Positions 9,279 to 18,275 are shown, counted from the stretch's first letter. The stretch: DNA of 56,271 nt from Alphaproteobacteria bacterium (GCA_030431485.1 JAUIIR010000022.1:1-56271), one strand, 5' to 3'. A program made the numbers and translations. Notes: generated by a model from the letters alone, not told the origin.

Positions 9279-10580
9279 TTAACGCGACGCCTGCTCGAAG
9301 CGACGCAGCAGAGCGTTGCCACGCTCGACAGCGCTGTCGAGTGCCGCTTGTGCGTCCTTATCGCCGGCCCAGACCGCTTCGAGCTCTTCGTCGATGATGC
9401 CACGGATTTGGTCGAAAGAGCCAAGGCGCAGACCTTTGGAGTTCGCCGTCGGTTCCTTGGCCGTCATCTGGATCACCGCGATGTCGGTGCCAGGATTTGC
9501 CTCATAGAATCCCTGGCTCCGGGTCAGGTCACCGGCTTCTGACGTGATTGGCAGGTAGCCGGTATCCTGGTGCCACTTGGCCTGGATTTCCGGGCTGGAA
9601 AGGAAGTCGAGAAACGCCGCAACGCCCTGATATTCCTCATCGCTTTGCCCTTCCATCACCCAAAGGGACGCGCCTCCGATGATGGTATTCTGCGGCTCGC
9701 TGGCCACCGCTTTCCAATAGGGCAGCGGGCGGACTTCAAAATCAAACTCGGCCTCTGCCTTGATGCCGGCATAACCAGCAGACGACTCTGTAAAGAGAGC
9801 GCACTCGCCCGCACGGAAATTCGCACCGCCTTCGTTACGGCGCCCTGCATAGATAAACTTGCCGTCTTGTGCCCATTCACCCATGGCGCTGATATGTGCG
9901 ACCTGTGCGGCGCTGTTGAAGGCAAGCTCTGTGTCCGTGCCATCAAAGCCGTTGGACTTTGTTGCAAATGGCACGTCGTGATAGGCCGAGAAGTTTTCAA
10001 GGTGGATCCAGCTCTGCCACGCTGTGGTCATTGGGCAATCGACGCCCGCGTCCTTGAGCTGATCAAGAACCGAGCCGACCTGCTCCCATGTGGACAGGTC
10101 CGTGTCGGGGTTAATGCCTGCTTCTTCAAGTTTGTCACGGTTCACCCAAAGCACGGGTGTCGATGAGTTAAAGGGCAGCGAAAGCATGTCGCCATCGGGC
10201 GACGTGTAATACCCTTTGACCGAGCCAATGTATTTCGACTGGTCGAACCCGTCGTCCATCACTTCGTAAACCGGCTTGATGGCTCCCTTGGCTGCCATCA
10301 TTGTGGCTGTACCTACTTCAAAGACCATCAGGATGTCAGGCTGTTCGCCTGCGCGGAAAGCCGCAATCCCCGCGTTCAAGGTTTCCGAGTAGTTGCCCTT
10401 ATGCGTGGCAACCACTGTGTAGTCAGACTGCGAGCTGTTGAAGGTCTCGACCTGCTCGGCCACCAACTCGCCCAGACGGCCCGTAAACGCATGCCAGAAC
10501 TCGATTTCTGTCTGCGCCATCGCAGCCTGCGACGACGCGAGTACGGCAGAGGCTGCAAGAATGCTGATTGTGTGTTTCAT
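9279..10580 (-). CDS. ugpB: Periplasmic sn-glycerol-3-phosphate / glycerophosphodiester binding protein UgpB
   Basis: First gene of ugpBAEC. An N-terminal signal peptide with a probable cleavage after AAMAQ (about residue 23) sends it to the periplasm. The body is an extracellular solute-binding domain (EIEFWHAFTGRLGEL). Stretches such as LENFSAYHDVPFATKSNGFD and NTIIGGASLWVMEGQ closely resemble E. coli UgpB, so I am confident of the subfamily. Known UgpB proteins bind glycerol-3-phosphate and glycerophosphocholine. Length is 433 residues, as usual. The 100 bases upstream (10581-10680) should contain the operon promoter; I could not identify a Pho box there. Confidence 0.93.
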   Translation of the reverse strand: MKHTISILAASAVLASSQAAMAQTEIEFWHAFTGRLGELVAEQVETFNSSQSDYTVVATHKGNYSETLNAGIAAFRAGEQPDILMVFEVGTATMMAAKGAIKPVYEVMDDGFDQSKYIGSVKGYYTSPDGDMLSLPFNSSTPVLWVNRDKLEEAGINPDTDLSTWEQVGSVLDQLKDAGVDCPMTTAWQSWIHLENFSAYHDVPFATKSNGFDGTDTELAFNSAAQVAHISAMGEWAQDGKFIYAGRRNEGGANFRAGECALFTESSAGYAGIKAEAEFDFEVRPLPYWKAVASEPQNTIIGGASLWVMEGQSDEEYQGVAAFLDFLSSPEIQAKWHQDTGYLPITSEAGDLTRSQGFYEANPGTDIAVIQMTAKEPTANSKGLRLGSFDQIRGIIDEELEAVWAGDKDAQAALDSAVERGNALLRRFEQASR

Positions 10581-10680
10581 GTATTTCTCCCTCTCATTTT
10601 AGACGTAGTGAGCGGATACTCCGCCACGGTTTCGCGCTTTGAAGTTGCGCTTGGCAAAGCGGTCATGACGTATGCCTGTG

Positions 10681-11580
10681 TCATGGCCGCTCCACAATGA
10701 AGTCAGGCACAATGCCTGCCGCGCTCACGGCGGCCTCGGCATCCTGTCCTGCAAAAAACCCATAATGCGAGATGAGGGCAGATGAGATGCCCACATGCCG
10801 CGCGCCCAGAATATCGGTGTGCAGACTGTCTCCGACCATGAGGACGCGCGAGCGATCAACCTCTCCCAGACGTTCGAACGCGATGTCGTAGATGTTCGAG
10901 AACGGCTTGCCGAAGAATTCCGGTATGATCCCGGTCTTGTCGGCCAGCCTGTGTGCAAAATGACCCGGTTCAACTGAAAATCCTGTCTCACGCGGCGCGA
11001 CAATGTCCGGATTGCCAACCAGGACAGGGCGCGGGCGTTTCGCCAGCGCTGCTTCCAGTAGCGATTGCCGTTCTTCTGTCCACACGGCGCTACCGATCAT
11101 CAGGACCCCATCCACCTTATCGTAAGGCTCCGGATCTTCTTCGAGATAGGTGAGATGCAGACCTTCAAGGTCACGTAGCCCGGTGCTGCGCGTGGCCATC
11201 AAACCCCAATGCATATCCTGACGGCCGTTCAGGCCTTCCAGTAATGTGACACGGCTCGTAACCACCTCGTCTGGTGCAAATTCATACCCAAGTCGGGAGT
11301 ATTTCTCTAACAGAGCGGAATGGGGAAACCCGGCAGCATTCGACACCACCAGCACACGCTTTCCGGCCGCTTTCAAGGCTTTGACGCGCTCCGGTGTGCC
11401 GGGGATGGCTGCTTCGCCAATGTTCAGAACGCCGAACGCATCCAGCAGGAAAACATCAAAGCGATCTGCGATTTCCGCAAGGGTCTCAGCCCGTTGATAG
11501 CCTCCATTCGCCACCTCAACCGATGGAAGTCGGTGGCGCACAGCTTCATAGGCATCAAATGCCGCTTCTGCCGACGTCAT
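10681..11580 (-). CDS. HAD superfamily class IIA phosphatase (NagD/phosphoglycolate phosphatase-like)
   Basis: Predicted cytosolic phosphatase of 299 residues. HAD motif I is DVFLLDAFGVLN, motif II VVSNAAG, motif III around GKPFSNIYD and motif IV MVGDSLHTDILGA. In motif I the second Asp of the usual DxD is replaced by Phe (D-A-F-G), a feature of the TIGR01459-type subgroup as I remember it. The start at 11580 (MTSAEAAFD) lies 2 bases after the stop of the upstream permease gene, so it is the last gene of the DeoR-phnD-phnC-phnE-phnE operon. Placement suggests it dephosphorylates the imported compound. The substrate is unknown. Confidence 0.82.
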   Translation of the reverse strand: MTSAEAAFDAYEAVRHRLPSVEVANGGYQRAETLAEIADRFDVFLLDAFGVLNIGEAAIPGTPERVKALKAAGKRVLVVSNAAGFPHSALLEKYSRLGYEFAPDEVVTSRVTLLEGLNGRQDMHWGLMATRSTGLRDLEGLHLTYLEEDPEPYDKVDGVLMIGSAVWTEERQSLLEAALAKRPRPVLVGNPDIVAPRETGFSVEPGHFAHRLADKTGIIPEFFGKPFSNIYDIAFERLGEVDRSRVLMVGDSLHTDILGARHVGISSALISHYGFFAGQDAEAAVSAAGIVPDFIVERP

Positions 11581-11582
11581 CT

Positions 11583-12398
11583 TCAAATGATCGCTCCACG
11601 TACTTTTGCAGACACCCATTCGCTGATGACCACAGCGACCAAAATGACAAGCAGAATCAAACTGACTTGCGGCCATGCCAGCACATTGAGGGATGATGAC
11701 AATTGCAGGCCGATTCCGCCTGCTCCGACCAGACCCAGTACTGTGGATTCCCGGATGTTGATGTCCCAGCGGAAGACCGCAACACCGGCAAACGCCGGAA
11801 GAATTTGCGGCACAATACCATAGGCCATCACCTGCCAGCGAGAAGCTCCCGTTGCCGTAATCGCTTCGACCTGTGTCTGGTCAATCTCCTCGATGGCCTC
11901 GTAGAGAAGTTTTGCGCAGAAACCGATCGACCGGATGGCAATCGCAATGACCCCGGCAAACACCCCCGGGCCGATGATTGCGATCAGAAGCAACGCCCAG
12001 ATCAAGGAGTTGATGGACCGGGTCGAGACGATGATGAGAAGGGCAATCGGTCGAACCAGCCAAGCAGATGGCGTCGTGTTCCGCGCCGCAAGAAACGCCA
12101 CGGGCACTGCCAGGCAAAGCGCAATCAACGTGCCCAAAGTCGCGATGTTCAATGTGTCCCAGATCGGACGCCCCAGCTGCGTGATATATTCCCAACGCGG
12201 CGGCGTGGCGCGGGTCCATATGTCATTTGCGATGCGGGGTGCATCCCAAACAAAAAACCATGTTGTGGACTCCGAGATGCGCTGCCAGCAGACAACGAAC
12301 ACAGCCGCTCCGATCAGCCAGCCGAACCAGCGGAACAGTGTCTCTCCCTGCGTCCGGCGGCGCCAGATCTGCGCGCCCTGCTTATCAAGCACCGGCAT
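11583..12398 (-). CDS. phnE: Phosphonate/phosphate-ester type ABC permease PhnE (second copy)
   Basis: Inner-membrane permease of 271 residues with PhnE features. The ATPase-contact loop is IDQTQVEAITATGASRWQVM, and the conserved tail [21 protein letters not shown] is characteristic of PhnE proteins. Its start overlaps the last base of the preceding phnE. Two different PhnE proteins probably form a heterodimeric channel, as in several Rhizobiales and Rhodobacterales phnCDE1E2 operons. Confidence 0.88.
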   Translation of the reverse strand: MPVLDKQGAQIWRRRTQGETLFRWFGWLIGAAVFVVCWQRISESTTWFFVWDAPRIANDIWTRATPPRWEYITQLGRPIWDTLNIATLGTLIALCLAVPVAFLAARNTTPSAWLVRPIALLIIVSTRSINSLIWALLLIAIIGPGVFAGVIAIAIRSIGFCAKLLYEAIEEIDQTQVEAITATGASRWQVMAYGIVPQILPAFAGVAVFRWDINIRESTVLGLVGAGGIGLQLSSSLNVLAWPQVSLILLVILVAVVISEWVSAKVRGAII

Positions 12399-13213
12399 TA
12401 CTGGACCCTCGCTCGGATGAGCCCGGACAGATATTCGAGGGCCATCACAATCCCGATGATCAAGATGAGAATGGCCGCCGCCGTGTCATATTCATACCGG
12501 TCAAAGGCTGTGTTTAGCGTCGCTCCGATACCGCCAGCACCAACCAACCCAAGAATGGCGCTTTCGCGGAAATTGATGTCGATGCGGTACATGGAAAGGC
12601 CAATTAATCTAGGCATAACTTGTGGTTGTACCCCATAGTTAATCCATTGCATCCACTTTGCACCAGATGCCTTGATCGCTTCGGCCTGCACTCTATCCAT
12701 TGCCTCAATATCTTCTGCCAAAAGCTTGGAAAGAAAACCAATTGTCGCAAACGACAAGGTCAGGAAGCCTGCCAGCGGGCCAAAGCCGAAGATCGCGACC
12801 AACAGAATTGCAACAATGATTTCTTGAAGCGCACGGCTCACCGCTACGATGCCGCGACAAATCACGTAGACTGGCAAAGGTGCGATGTTGCGCGCTGCGC
12901 CCAATCCAATGGGGATCGAGATCAGAATACCAACAACGGACGCCGCAACCGTCATCACGATGCTTTCCAGCAGGCCCTCCCAGATATCACCCGCACGGCT
13001 GACAAAATCCGGCTTGGTGAAAGCCAGGATGAATTGCCAACCACGATCCAAGCCCTCATAGACGCGACCCCAATCAACTTCGATGGTTGCGAATGCTGCA
13101 ATCAGGTAGGCGACAAAGCCGGCGATGAAAGCCCAGCGCAGCACAGGATTCGGAACAAAATGTGGCTTGCGCCACCGCGTCCCCAACATATCATCAAGTT
13201 CACGATGGCTCAT
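12398..13213 (-). CDS. phnE: Phosphonate/phosphate-ester type ABC permease PhnE (first copy)
   Basis: Permease of 271 residues paralogous to the next gene. The coupling loop is [20 protein letters not shown] and the family tail is [20 protein letters not shown]. The N-terminal soluble stretch of about 25 residues ([19 protein letters not shown]) precedes the first transmembrane helix. The start overlaps the end of phnC (ATGA). Confidence 0.88.
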   Translation of the reverse strand: MSHRELDDMLGTRWRKPHFVPNPVLRWAFIAGFVAYLIAAFATIEVDWGRVYEGLDRGWQFILAFTKPDFVSRAGDIWEGLLESIVMTVAASVVGILISIPIGLGAARNIAPLPVYVICRGIVAVSRALQEIIVAILLVAIFGFGPLAGFLTLSFATIGFLSKLLAEDIEAMDRVQAEAIKASGAKWMQWINYGVQPQVMPRLIGLSMYRIDINFRESAILGLVGAGGIGATLNTAFDRYEYDTAAAILILIIGIVMALEYLSGLIRARVQ

Positions 13214-14004
13214 TCTGCGGCCTCGACATCTTCTTCGTCGTCAACCTTTTCAATCGTCGCTTCCCAATCTTCCTCGCCGTAGATTTCGGTCAGCTTTTCA
13301 GGCGTGAGCGCGTTCGGAACGCCATCGAAAACGATCTCGCCAAACCGCAAACCAACGATGCGCGGGACAAACATTTGCGCCAGCGCCACATCGTGGATGT
13401 TGATGATCGCAGCCAATCCGCGCTCGCGGCACAGCTCTGTGATCAAACGCATGATCTGACGACTGGTTTTGGGGTCCAGCGACGCCGTCGGTTCATCCAC
13501 AAGCAACAGCTTGGGATTCTGGATCAACGCACGACAAATGCCGACGCGCTGCCGCTGACCGCCAGACAGTTCGTCGGCACGCTTGTCAGCCATGTGAAGC
13601 AAGCCCACCCGATCCAGCAAGCGGAAGGCTTCATCAACGTCCGATTGCGGATACCGCCGCAGAAAACTGCGCCAGAACCCGACATAGCCCAGACGACCTG
13701 ACAGCACGTTCTCCATCACCGTCAGACGTTCAACCAGGGCATATTCCTGGAAAATCATGCCCATCTCGCGCCGCGCGCGCCGCAGAGCACCTGCCCCCAG
13801 CTTGGTCAGGTCGGTCTCGTCCAACATCACTGCGCCGCTTGTCGGTTCCACCAACCGGTTGATGCAGCGGATCATCGTAGACTTGCCAGCGCCCGACGGA
13901 CCAATCAGGGCAAGCACCTGCCCTTTCGGAACCTCGAGATCGATGGCTTTCAAAGCCTGATCACCGGTCTTGTATGTTTTGGTAAGCTTTTGAAGACGCA
14001 GCAT
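13210..14004 (-). CDS. phnC: Phosphonate-type ABC importer ATPase PhnC
   Basis: ATPase of about 264 residues. Walker A is [10 protein letters not shown]-loop [20 protein letters not shown] (the PhnC-specific stretch), signature [11 protein letters not shown] and Walker [13 protein letters not shown]. The C-terminus has an acidic tail ([12 protein letters not shown]) of unclear meaning. I prefer the ATG at 14004 ([12 protein letters not shown]); an in-frame start 12 codons earlier has no better ribosome site. The gene is separated from phnD by 66 bases containing a hairpin. Confidence 0.9.
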   Translation of the reverse strand: MLRLQKLTKTYKTGDQALKAIDLEVPKGQVLALIGPSGAGKSTMIRCINRLVEPTSGAVMLDETDLTKLGAGALRRARREMGMIFQEYALVERLTVMENVLSGRLGYVGFWRSFLRRYPQSDVDEAFRLLDRVGLLHMADKRADELSGGQRQRVGICRALIQNPKLLLVDEPTASLDPKTSRQIMRLITELCRERGLAAIINIHDVALAQMFVPRIVGLRFGEIVFDGVPNALTPEKLTEIYGEEDWEATIEKVDDEEDVEAAE

Positions 14005-14033
14005 AAGAAAGCCCCTAGCGCGGCAGTGTGACA

Positions 14034-14063
14034 GGCCCATGACGGGCCCGCCTTTTCTGAAAA
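14034..14063 (-). other. Intercistronic hairpins between phnD and phnC
   Basis: GGCCC (14034-14038) pairs with GGGCC (14044-14048) around a 5-base loop, and next to it TTTTC-T-GAAAA (14053-14063) is a second small palindrome. As after ugpB, such structures behind a binding-protein gene often set the ratio of binding protein to ATPase and permease. There is no clear T-run. Confidence 0.45.
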
Positions 14064-14070
14064 GTTCGGA

Positions 14071-15045
14071 TTATTCGCAGGCGTAAGAAACGCCATTTGC
14101 TGCGTCGATCTTGCGGATCACTTCCCAAAATTCCTTATAGGTCATTTCAAGGAACTGACCTTCGTTCGACTTTTCGAACTCCGCCTGCAGCGAGGTGCCT
14201 TCCCATTCAAAGTTGAAGAACGCGTTGCGAATCTTGTCCTGCAGCTCCGGCGTCAGATTGTAGACGACGCCAAAACCAGTGGTTGGGAACGTCTGCGACT
14301 TGTAAATTGTCACAACATCATCTTCCTCGATCACATCGCGCTGGATCATGCGTGACTTCACTGAGTTGGCGATGGAGGCTGCCGGATAATCCTTGTTGGC
14401 GACGCCAAGAATTGAATTGTCGTGCTTTCCCGAGAAGACCGGCTCGAAGTCGCGCTCTGCGACGAGATCAAAATCGCCTTTCAGGATCGCAGATGGAGCC
14501 TTGAAACCCGAGTTCGATGTCGGCGAGGTGAAGGCAAGCTGCTTACCCTTTATGTCTTCGACCTTTTCGATCCCAGAACCGGGATAGGTGATGATCTCCA
14601 TCTCGTAGCCGAAGTTCCCATCTTTCGACGCCATGATCGTGAACGGGCGGAAGCCCGCGCAATTCACGGCCAGTGGATTGGAGCCGGTATTGAAGCCCGC
14701 AATATGCAAACGACCCGAGCGCATTGCCTCGATCTGAGCCGCGTTGTTCTGTACCGGAAAGAACACGACGTCTTTTCCGGTTTCGGCTTCCAGGTGATCC
14801 AGGAAATCCGACCAGGCGGTTTTGTACACCGCTGGGTCTTCGACCGGCGTATAGGCGAAGATCAACGTGTCCGGATCAATCTGATCCGCAGCATCCGTCG
14901 GAATGTCCGCAATCAGGTCGCCATCGACGTCGCAAAAGCGGTCATCAAGATCGCCGCGCGGACAATCCTGCGCAGACGCCGCGCCACCGAACGACATCAT
15001 CGCAATCGCGGACGCTCCCAGCAAAAATTTGATATCCAGTTTCAT
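14071..15045 (-). CDS. phnD: Periplasmic phosphonate/phosphate-ester binding protein, PhnD family
   Basis: Binding protein of 324 residues. The N-terminal signal peptide (MKLDIKFLLGASAIAMMSFG, ending near AASAQ) is followed by the PhnD-like domain: LIFAYTPVEDPAVYKTAWSD, VVFFPVQNNAAQIEAMRSGR, and LAFTSPTSNSGFKAPSAIL, which contains the Ser/Thr-rich phosphonate-binding loop (P-T-S-N-S-G). A GGAGGAG stands 6 bases before the chosen ATG at 15045. No C-P lyase, phosphonatase or phnW gene is in the window; a HAD phosphatase is in the operon instead. The ligand could be a phosphonate, phosphite or a phosphate monoester. The family is firm, the ligand open. Confidence 0.85.
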   Translation of the reverse strand: MKLDIKFLLGASAIAMMSFGGAASAQDCPRGDLDDRFCDVDGDLIADIPTDAADQIDPDTLIFAYTPVEDPAVYKTAWSDFLDHLEAETGKDVVFFPVQNNAAQIEAMRSGRLHIAGFNTGSNPLAVNCAGFRPFTIMASKDGNFGYEMEIITYPGSGIEKVEDIKGKQLAFTSPTSNSGFKAPSAILKGDFDLVAERDFEPVFSGKHDNSILGVANKDYPAASIANSVKSRMIQRDVIEEDDVVTIYKSQTFPTTGFGVVYNLTPELQDKIRNAFFNFEWEGTSLQAEFEKSNEGQFLEMTYKEFWEVIRKIDAANGVSYACE

Positions 15046-15092
15046 TTTTTCTCCTCCCATTGATACGGCGTTTTTCACCGCTTCACATTTTC

Positions 15093-15914
15093 TTAAGTTC
15101 TTGCGTCGCTGGCGACGATCACGTCCACATCTGCCGCGCTCAGGGACGCCATAAGGTCTCCATCCGGTCGAGCGTCCACGACGATGGATTTAAGATCGGC
15201 TATTTCCCCGACATGGGCCAAACCCTTGCGTCCGAATTTCCGCGAGTCGATCAGAAGATGACGTTGGGCCGCCCGGCTCAGCATCATTCGCTTGACCGCA
15301 GCAAAACCACGCACTGTCTCAGAAGGGCCCTCGGCAGACAGGCCAGACGCACCGATCATGCAACGGTCGACGTTGAAGCGCGCCAGAAACTCAAGCGTTT
15401 CCGTTCCAATCACAGCGGATTCCGCCGCGAGATACTCACCGGGGCACAACAGCACCTCGGGCGCGCCATGCCCAATGGTCATCGCGACCGGGATCGAGTT
15501 CGTGATCACTGTACAATTCGTGCCGCGAAAGGCCAAAGCCCGCGCGAGTTGAATTGTGGTGGACCCGGAATCGATCATCACGGTTTCACCGTCCTGCACC
15601 AATTCCGCCGCCTTGAGACCGATGCGTTCGCGCTCTTCGATATGAGCGTTGGTGCGCTCATCCAGACCCGGATAGTGCCCTTGTGCCGGGGCGGACGCGC
15701 CGCCATGCGCGCGCGAGATCAAACCATCGTCGCTGAGCGCATCGACGTCGCGGCGCACCGTCTCGGTTGATACATTAAAGCGGCGGGCCAATTCGCTGAT
15801 GCGCACATGCGGACGCAACTTTAACTCGAGTAGGATTTGACGACGTCGAGCAGATTTCTTGAGCCGGACCGGTCCGGTCTCGGCGCTGAAATCCTGCGTT
15901 TCCGTATTTGACAT
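15093..15914 (-). CDS. DeoR/GlpR family transcriptional repressor
   Basis: Regulator of 273 residues at the head of the phnDCEE-HAD operon. The DeoR winged helix reads RRRQILLELKLRPHVRISEL then FNVSTETVRRDVDALSDDG, residues about 24-65. The C-terminal DeoR sensor domain has the phosphosugar-binding features DSGSTTIQLARAL and VITNSIPVA. DeoR proteins typically respond to phosphorylated sugars or polyols (GlpR to glycerol-3-phosphate), which fits a transporter for phosphate esters better than one for phosphonates. It is followed after 47 bases by phnD. Confidence 0.88.
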   Translation of the reverse strand: MSNTETQDFSAETGPVRLKKSARRRQILLELKLRPHVRISELARRFNVSTETVRRDVDALSDDGLISRAHGGASAPAQGHYPGLDERTNAHIEERERIGLKAAELVQDGETVMIDSGSTTIQLARALAFRGTNCTVITNSIPVAMTIGHGAPEVLLCPGEYLAAESAVIGTETLEFLARFNVDRCMIGASGLSAEGPSETVRGFAAVKRMMLSRAAQRHLLIDSRKFGRKGLAHVGEIADLKSIVVDARPDGDLMASLSAADVDVIVASDART

Positions 15915-15958
15915 GTGTCGCCCCGACTCGATTGTCGCTCCATTTTTGTGGTCTTTAC

Positions 15959-16002
15959 TGCATTTTGCAAATAATTTTGTTGCATAAGCCTCACTTGAGT
16001 GA
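15959..16002. promoter_or_regulatory. Divergent promoter region with repeated TGCA elements, candidate DeoR operator
   Basis: The 168 bases between the DeoR gene and the Na+/phosphate transporter gene contain a short palindrome TGCATTTTGCA (15959-15969), a further TTGCATAA (15980-15987) and an inverted repeat TCACT-TG-AGTGA (15991-16002), all in an AT-rich stretch. DeoR-type repressors often use repeated short sites. Binding is inferred from position only. Confidence 0.35.
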
Positions 16003-16082
16003 TCAGACTTTTACAAACGCCAAATCAGGGAAGGCGCACACGTTATTATGCTTCGGCATTCTGCTGGTACGGACATTCGAGA

Positions 16083-17744
16083 ATGATCCTTCTCGCCGCA
16101 CAACTTGCAGCGGCGGTTGCTTTGCTGTTGTGGTCAACACGGCTGATCCGGACCGGTGTCGAACGCGCCTTCATGCCCGAGCTGAAAACCGGTCTGAAAC
16201 GACTGTCGGGGAACTCCGCTTCCGCAGCCCTTGGTGGTAGTTTTGCCGCAATGGTTATGCAAAGCGCGACCGCGGTCGCCCTGATCAGCGCAGGCTTTGC
16301 CGTGGCCGGTATGCTCGCCCCCCACACCGCATTAGCGTTATTGCTCGGCGCTGAGTTAGGCTCGGCCCTGATGGCCCGAGTGTTGATCCTGCCGGTTGAT
16401 GCAGTTCTTCCCTTCGTCCTGCTGATCGGGGTTACGGCGTTCCTGAAGGCACATTCCCGCAAGACCAAGCAGGTCGGTCGCATCATCATCGGGCTTGCGC
16501 TTGTGTTTATCTCACTTGGTATGATCCGCGAAGCGACAGCTCCGATTGGCGACAACGCAATCATCCAAAGCATCGCGGCCTATTTCCGGGACGATCTGGT
16601 GAGCGCTTATGTACTTGGGGCGATCCTGACGTGGGCAATGCATTCAAGCCTCGCGGCAGTGCTGACCTTTGCCACCTTCGCCGCAACCGGCCTGATCGCT
16701 GCGCCGGTCGCTGCTGCGCTGGTGATTGGCGCAAATCTCGGTGGCGCGGCCATTCCTTTCACGCTGCTGTGGACAGCCGAGCGCCCCGCCCGGTTGATTG
16801 CTCTGGCGAACCTCGTGGCGCGAGGCAGCATGACCTTGGTCTTTCTCACCATCCTTATAAGTCGATCTGTCGATCTGGGATGGCTGGGCACTGGTGTTGC
16901 GCAGCAGGTCGTCTCACTCCACATTCTCCTGAACGGAATTCTGCTTTTAATCGCCCTGCCGTTGGTTGCACCGATCACCCGGATCGCTGGTGCGGCACTG
17001 CCGCGACACAGTACGCAAGAGACGACCTCGCTGAGCGCGCTTGATCCAGACGCATTGGACCATCCCCCCCTCGCCCTCGCCTGTGCGCAGCGCGAATTGC
17101 TGCGGATGTCCGAAACTGTGCAATCCATCCTGATGTCGGTGATGCATCTTTTCCGCAACTGGGACCCGGAACAGGCGCGCATGATTGAACGCCGCGAGGA
17201 CGAAATTGACCGCATGCATTTCGAGACCAAGATTTATGTCTCACGGCTGCGCGAAAGCGACATTCATCCCGACCAAGACAAGAAAACGCTCGAAATCGTG
17301 GCAATGGCCAACAGCCTTGAGGAAGCCGCAGACCGCATAGCAGTCAACCTTGTTGGTCTGGCCAAAAAAATGTCGGACGAGGCAATCACCTTTTCCGACG
17401 AAGGCCTTGCGGATATCGCGCATTTCCACGACCAGATCGTGACAAACGGCCAACTGGCATTAAGCGTGCTGACCACCGGCGACGCTGAAGCTGCGCGACA
17501 GCTTGTGGCAGAAAAGGATCGCATTCGCTTTGAAGAACAAAAGCTGCAGGAACGCCATCTCAAGCGGCTGCAGCGCGGCGCGACCGCCAGCATCGAAACG
17601 ACGAATATTCATCAAGAAACACTGCGTGTCCTAAAGCAGATCAACGCCGCACTCACCTACGTGGCCTACCCCATCGCCGAAGAAACCGGAGACTTGCTGG
17701 AAAGCCGCCTCGCTCGCCCCCGCAGTGTCGGAGGCTCAGCATGA
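16083..17744 (+). CDS. Na+/phosphate cotransporter family protein with C-terminal PhoU-like domain (NptA/YjbB type)
   Basis: Membrane protein of 553 residues. The first about 310 residues form two Na/Pi-cotransporter repeats with typical glutamine-serine motifs (AMVMQSATAVALISAGFAVA and, in repeat two, ILTWAMHSSLAAVLTFATFA). The C-terminal about 200 residues are helical and PhoU-like (EDEIDRMHFETKIYVSRLRE, then MANSLEEAADRIAVNLVGLA). E. coli YjbB, the same architecture, exports phosphate when the cell is overloaded. I use the ATG at 16083; upstream in-frame starts would add a non-hydrophobic stretch. It diverges from the DeoR gene and overlaps the Nudix gene by ATGA. Export rather than import is an inference from YjbB and the surrounding organophosphate importers. 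Confidence 0.85.
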   Translation: MILLAAQLAAAVALLLWSTRLIRTGVERAFMPELKTGLKRLSGNSASAALGGSFAAMVMQSATAVALISAGFAVAGMLAPHTALALLLGAELGSALMARVLILPVDAVLPFVLLIGVTAFLKAHSRKTKQVGRIIIGLALVFISLGMIREATAPIGDNAIIQSIAAYFRDDLVSAYVLGAILTWAMHSSLAAVLTFATFAATGLIAAPVAAALVIGANLGGAAIPFTLLWTAERPARLIALANLVARGSMTLVFLTILISRSVDLGWLGTGVAQQVVSLHILLNGILLLIALPLVAPITRIAGAALPRHSTQETTSLSALDPDALDHPPLALACAQRELLRMSETVQSILMSVMHLFRNWDPEQARMIERREDEIDRMHFETKIYVSRLRESDIHPDQDKKTLEIVAMANSLEEAADRIAVNLVGLAKKMSDEAITFSDEGLADIAHFHDQIVTNGQLALSVLTTGDAEAARQLVAEKDRIRFEEQKLQERHLKRLQRGATASIETTNIHQETLRVLKQINAALTYVAYPIAEETGDLLESRLARPRSVGGSA

Positions 17745-18214
17745 GCAAATCGGCGACTAGACCAGTGATTGATCAGATTGCGGCGCTTCCCGTGCATTGG
17801 GACAAGAATGGAAAACTGCGCGTTCTGATGGTCACGTCGCGCGACCATGGACGTTGGGTTATGCCCAAGGGGTGGCAGATGGACGGCAAGAAACCCTGGC
17901 GCGCGGCCGAGATCGAAGCCCTGGAAGAAGCTGGAGCGATCGGCTTTATCTCGGACACACCGATTGGCCACTACCACTACGACAAACGCTTTGACGACGG
18001 CAAGAAATCACGCTGCCGCGTGACGCTCTATCCGATGGTCGTCGAAAAGCTGAAACGCCGATGGAAAGAGCGAAAGCAACGCAAGCGGCATTGGTTCTCG
18101 CCCAAGAAGGCCGCGAAACTGGTCGAAGAAATGGAACTGGCGGCGCTTCTGCGCGAGGTCGCCGACAAGAGGAAAACGATAGCGATTATCGAGGACATGC
18201 GAAAAACCGCATAA
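17741..18214 (+). CDS. Nudix hydrolase, diphosphoinositol-polyphosphate-phosphohydrolase-like
   Basis: Small cytosolic Nudix protein of 157 residues. The Nudix box runs from G44 (MPKGWQMDGKKP) to EALEEAGAIG. The metal-binding EE pair (62-63) and the following glycine are kept, while the box Glu after G-x5 is Lys50 and the Arg of RE is Ile58. The stretch WVMPKGWQMDGKK is typical of the alphaproteobacterial DIPP-like group, whose members have been linked to diphosphoinositol phosphates, diadenosine polyphosphates or polyphosphate. The C-terminus is very basic (KRRWKERKQRKRHWFSPKKA). It overlaps the Na+/phosphate transporter gene and so is probably made with it. Confidence 0.82.
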   Translation: MSKSATRPVIDQIAALPVHWDKNGKLRVLMVTSRDHGRWVMPKGWQMDGKKPWRAAEIEALEEAGAIGFISDTPIGHYHYDKRFDDGKKSRCRVTLYPMVVEKLKRRWKERKQRKRHWFSPKKAAKLVEEMELAALLREVADKRKTIAIIEDMRKTA

Positions 18215-18275
18215 TTTCGAGCAAGCACAATAACCGGGAAAACCGGACAAGCTGAACTCAATGGGAGGAAACGTA

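Noticed and set aside
10662..10684. Two GTCAT repeats upstream of ugpB as a Pho box
   Set aside because: The repeats are 18 bases apart, whereas Pho-box half-sites have an 11-base period. The surrounding bases do not fit either.
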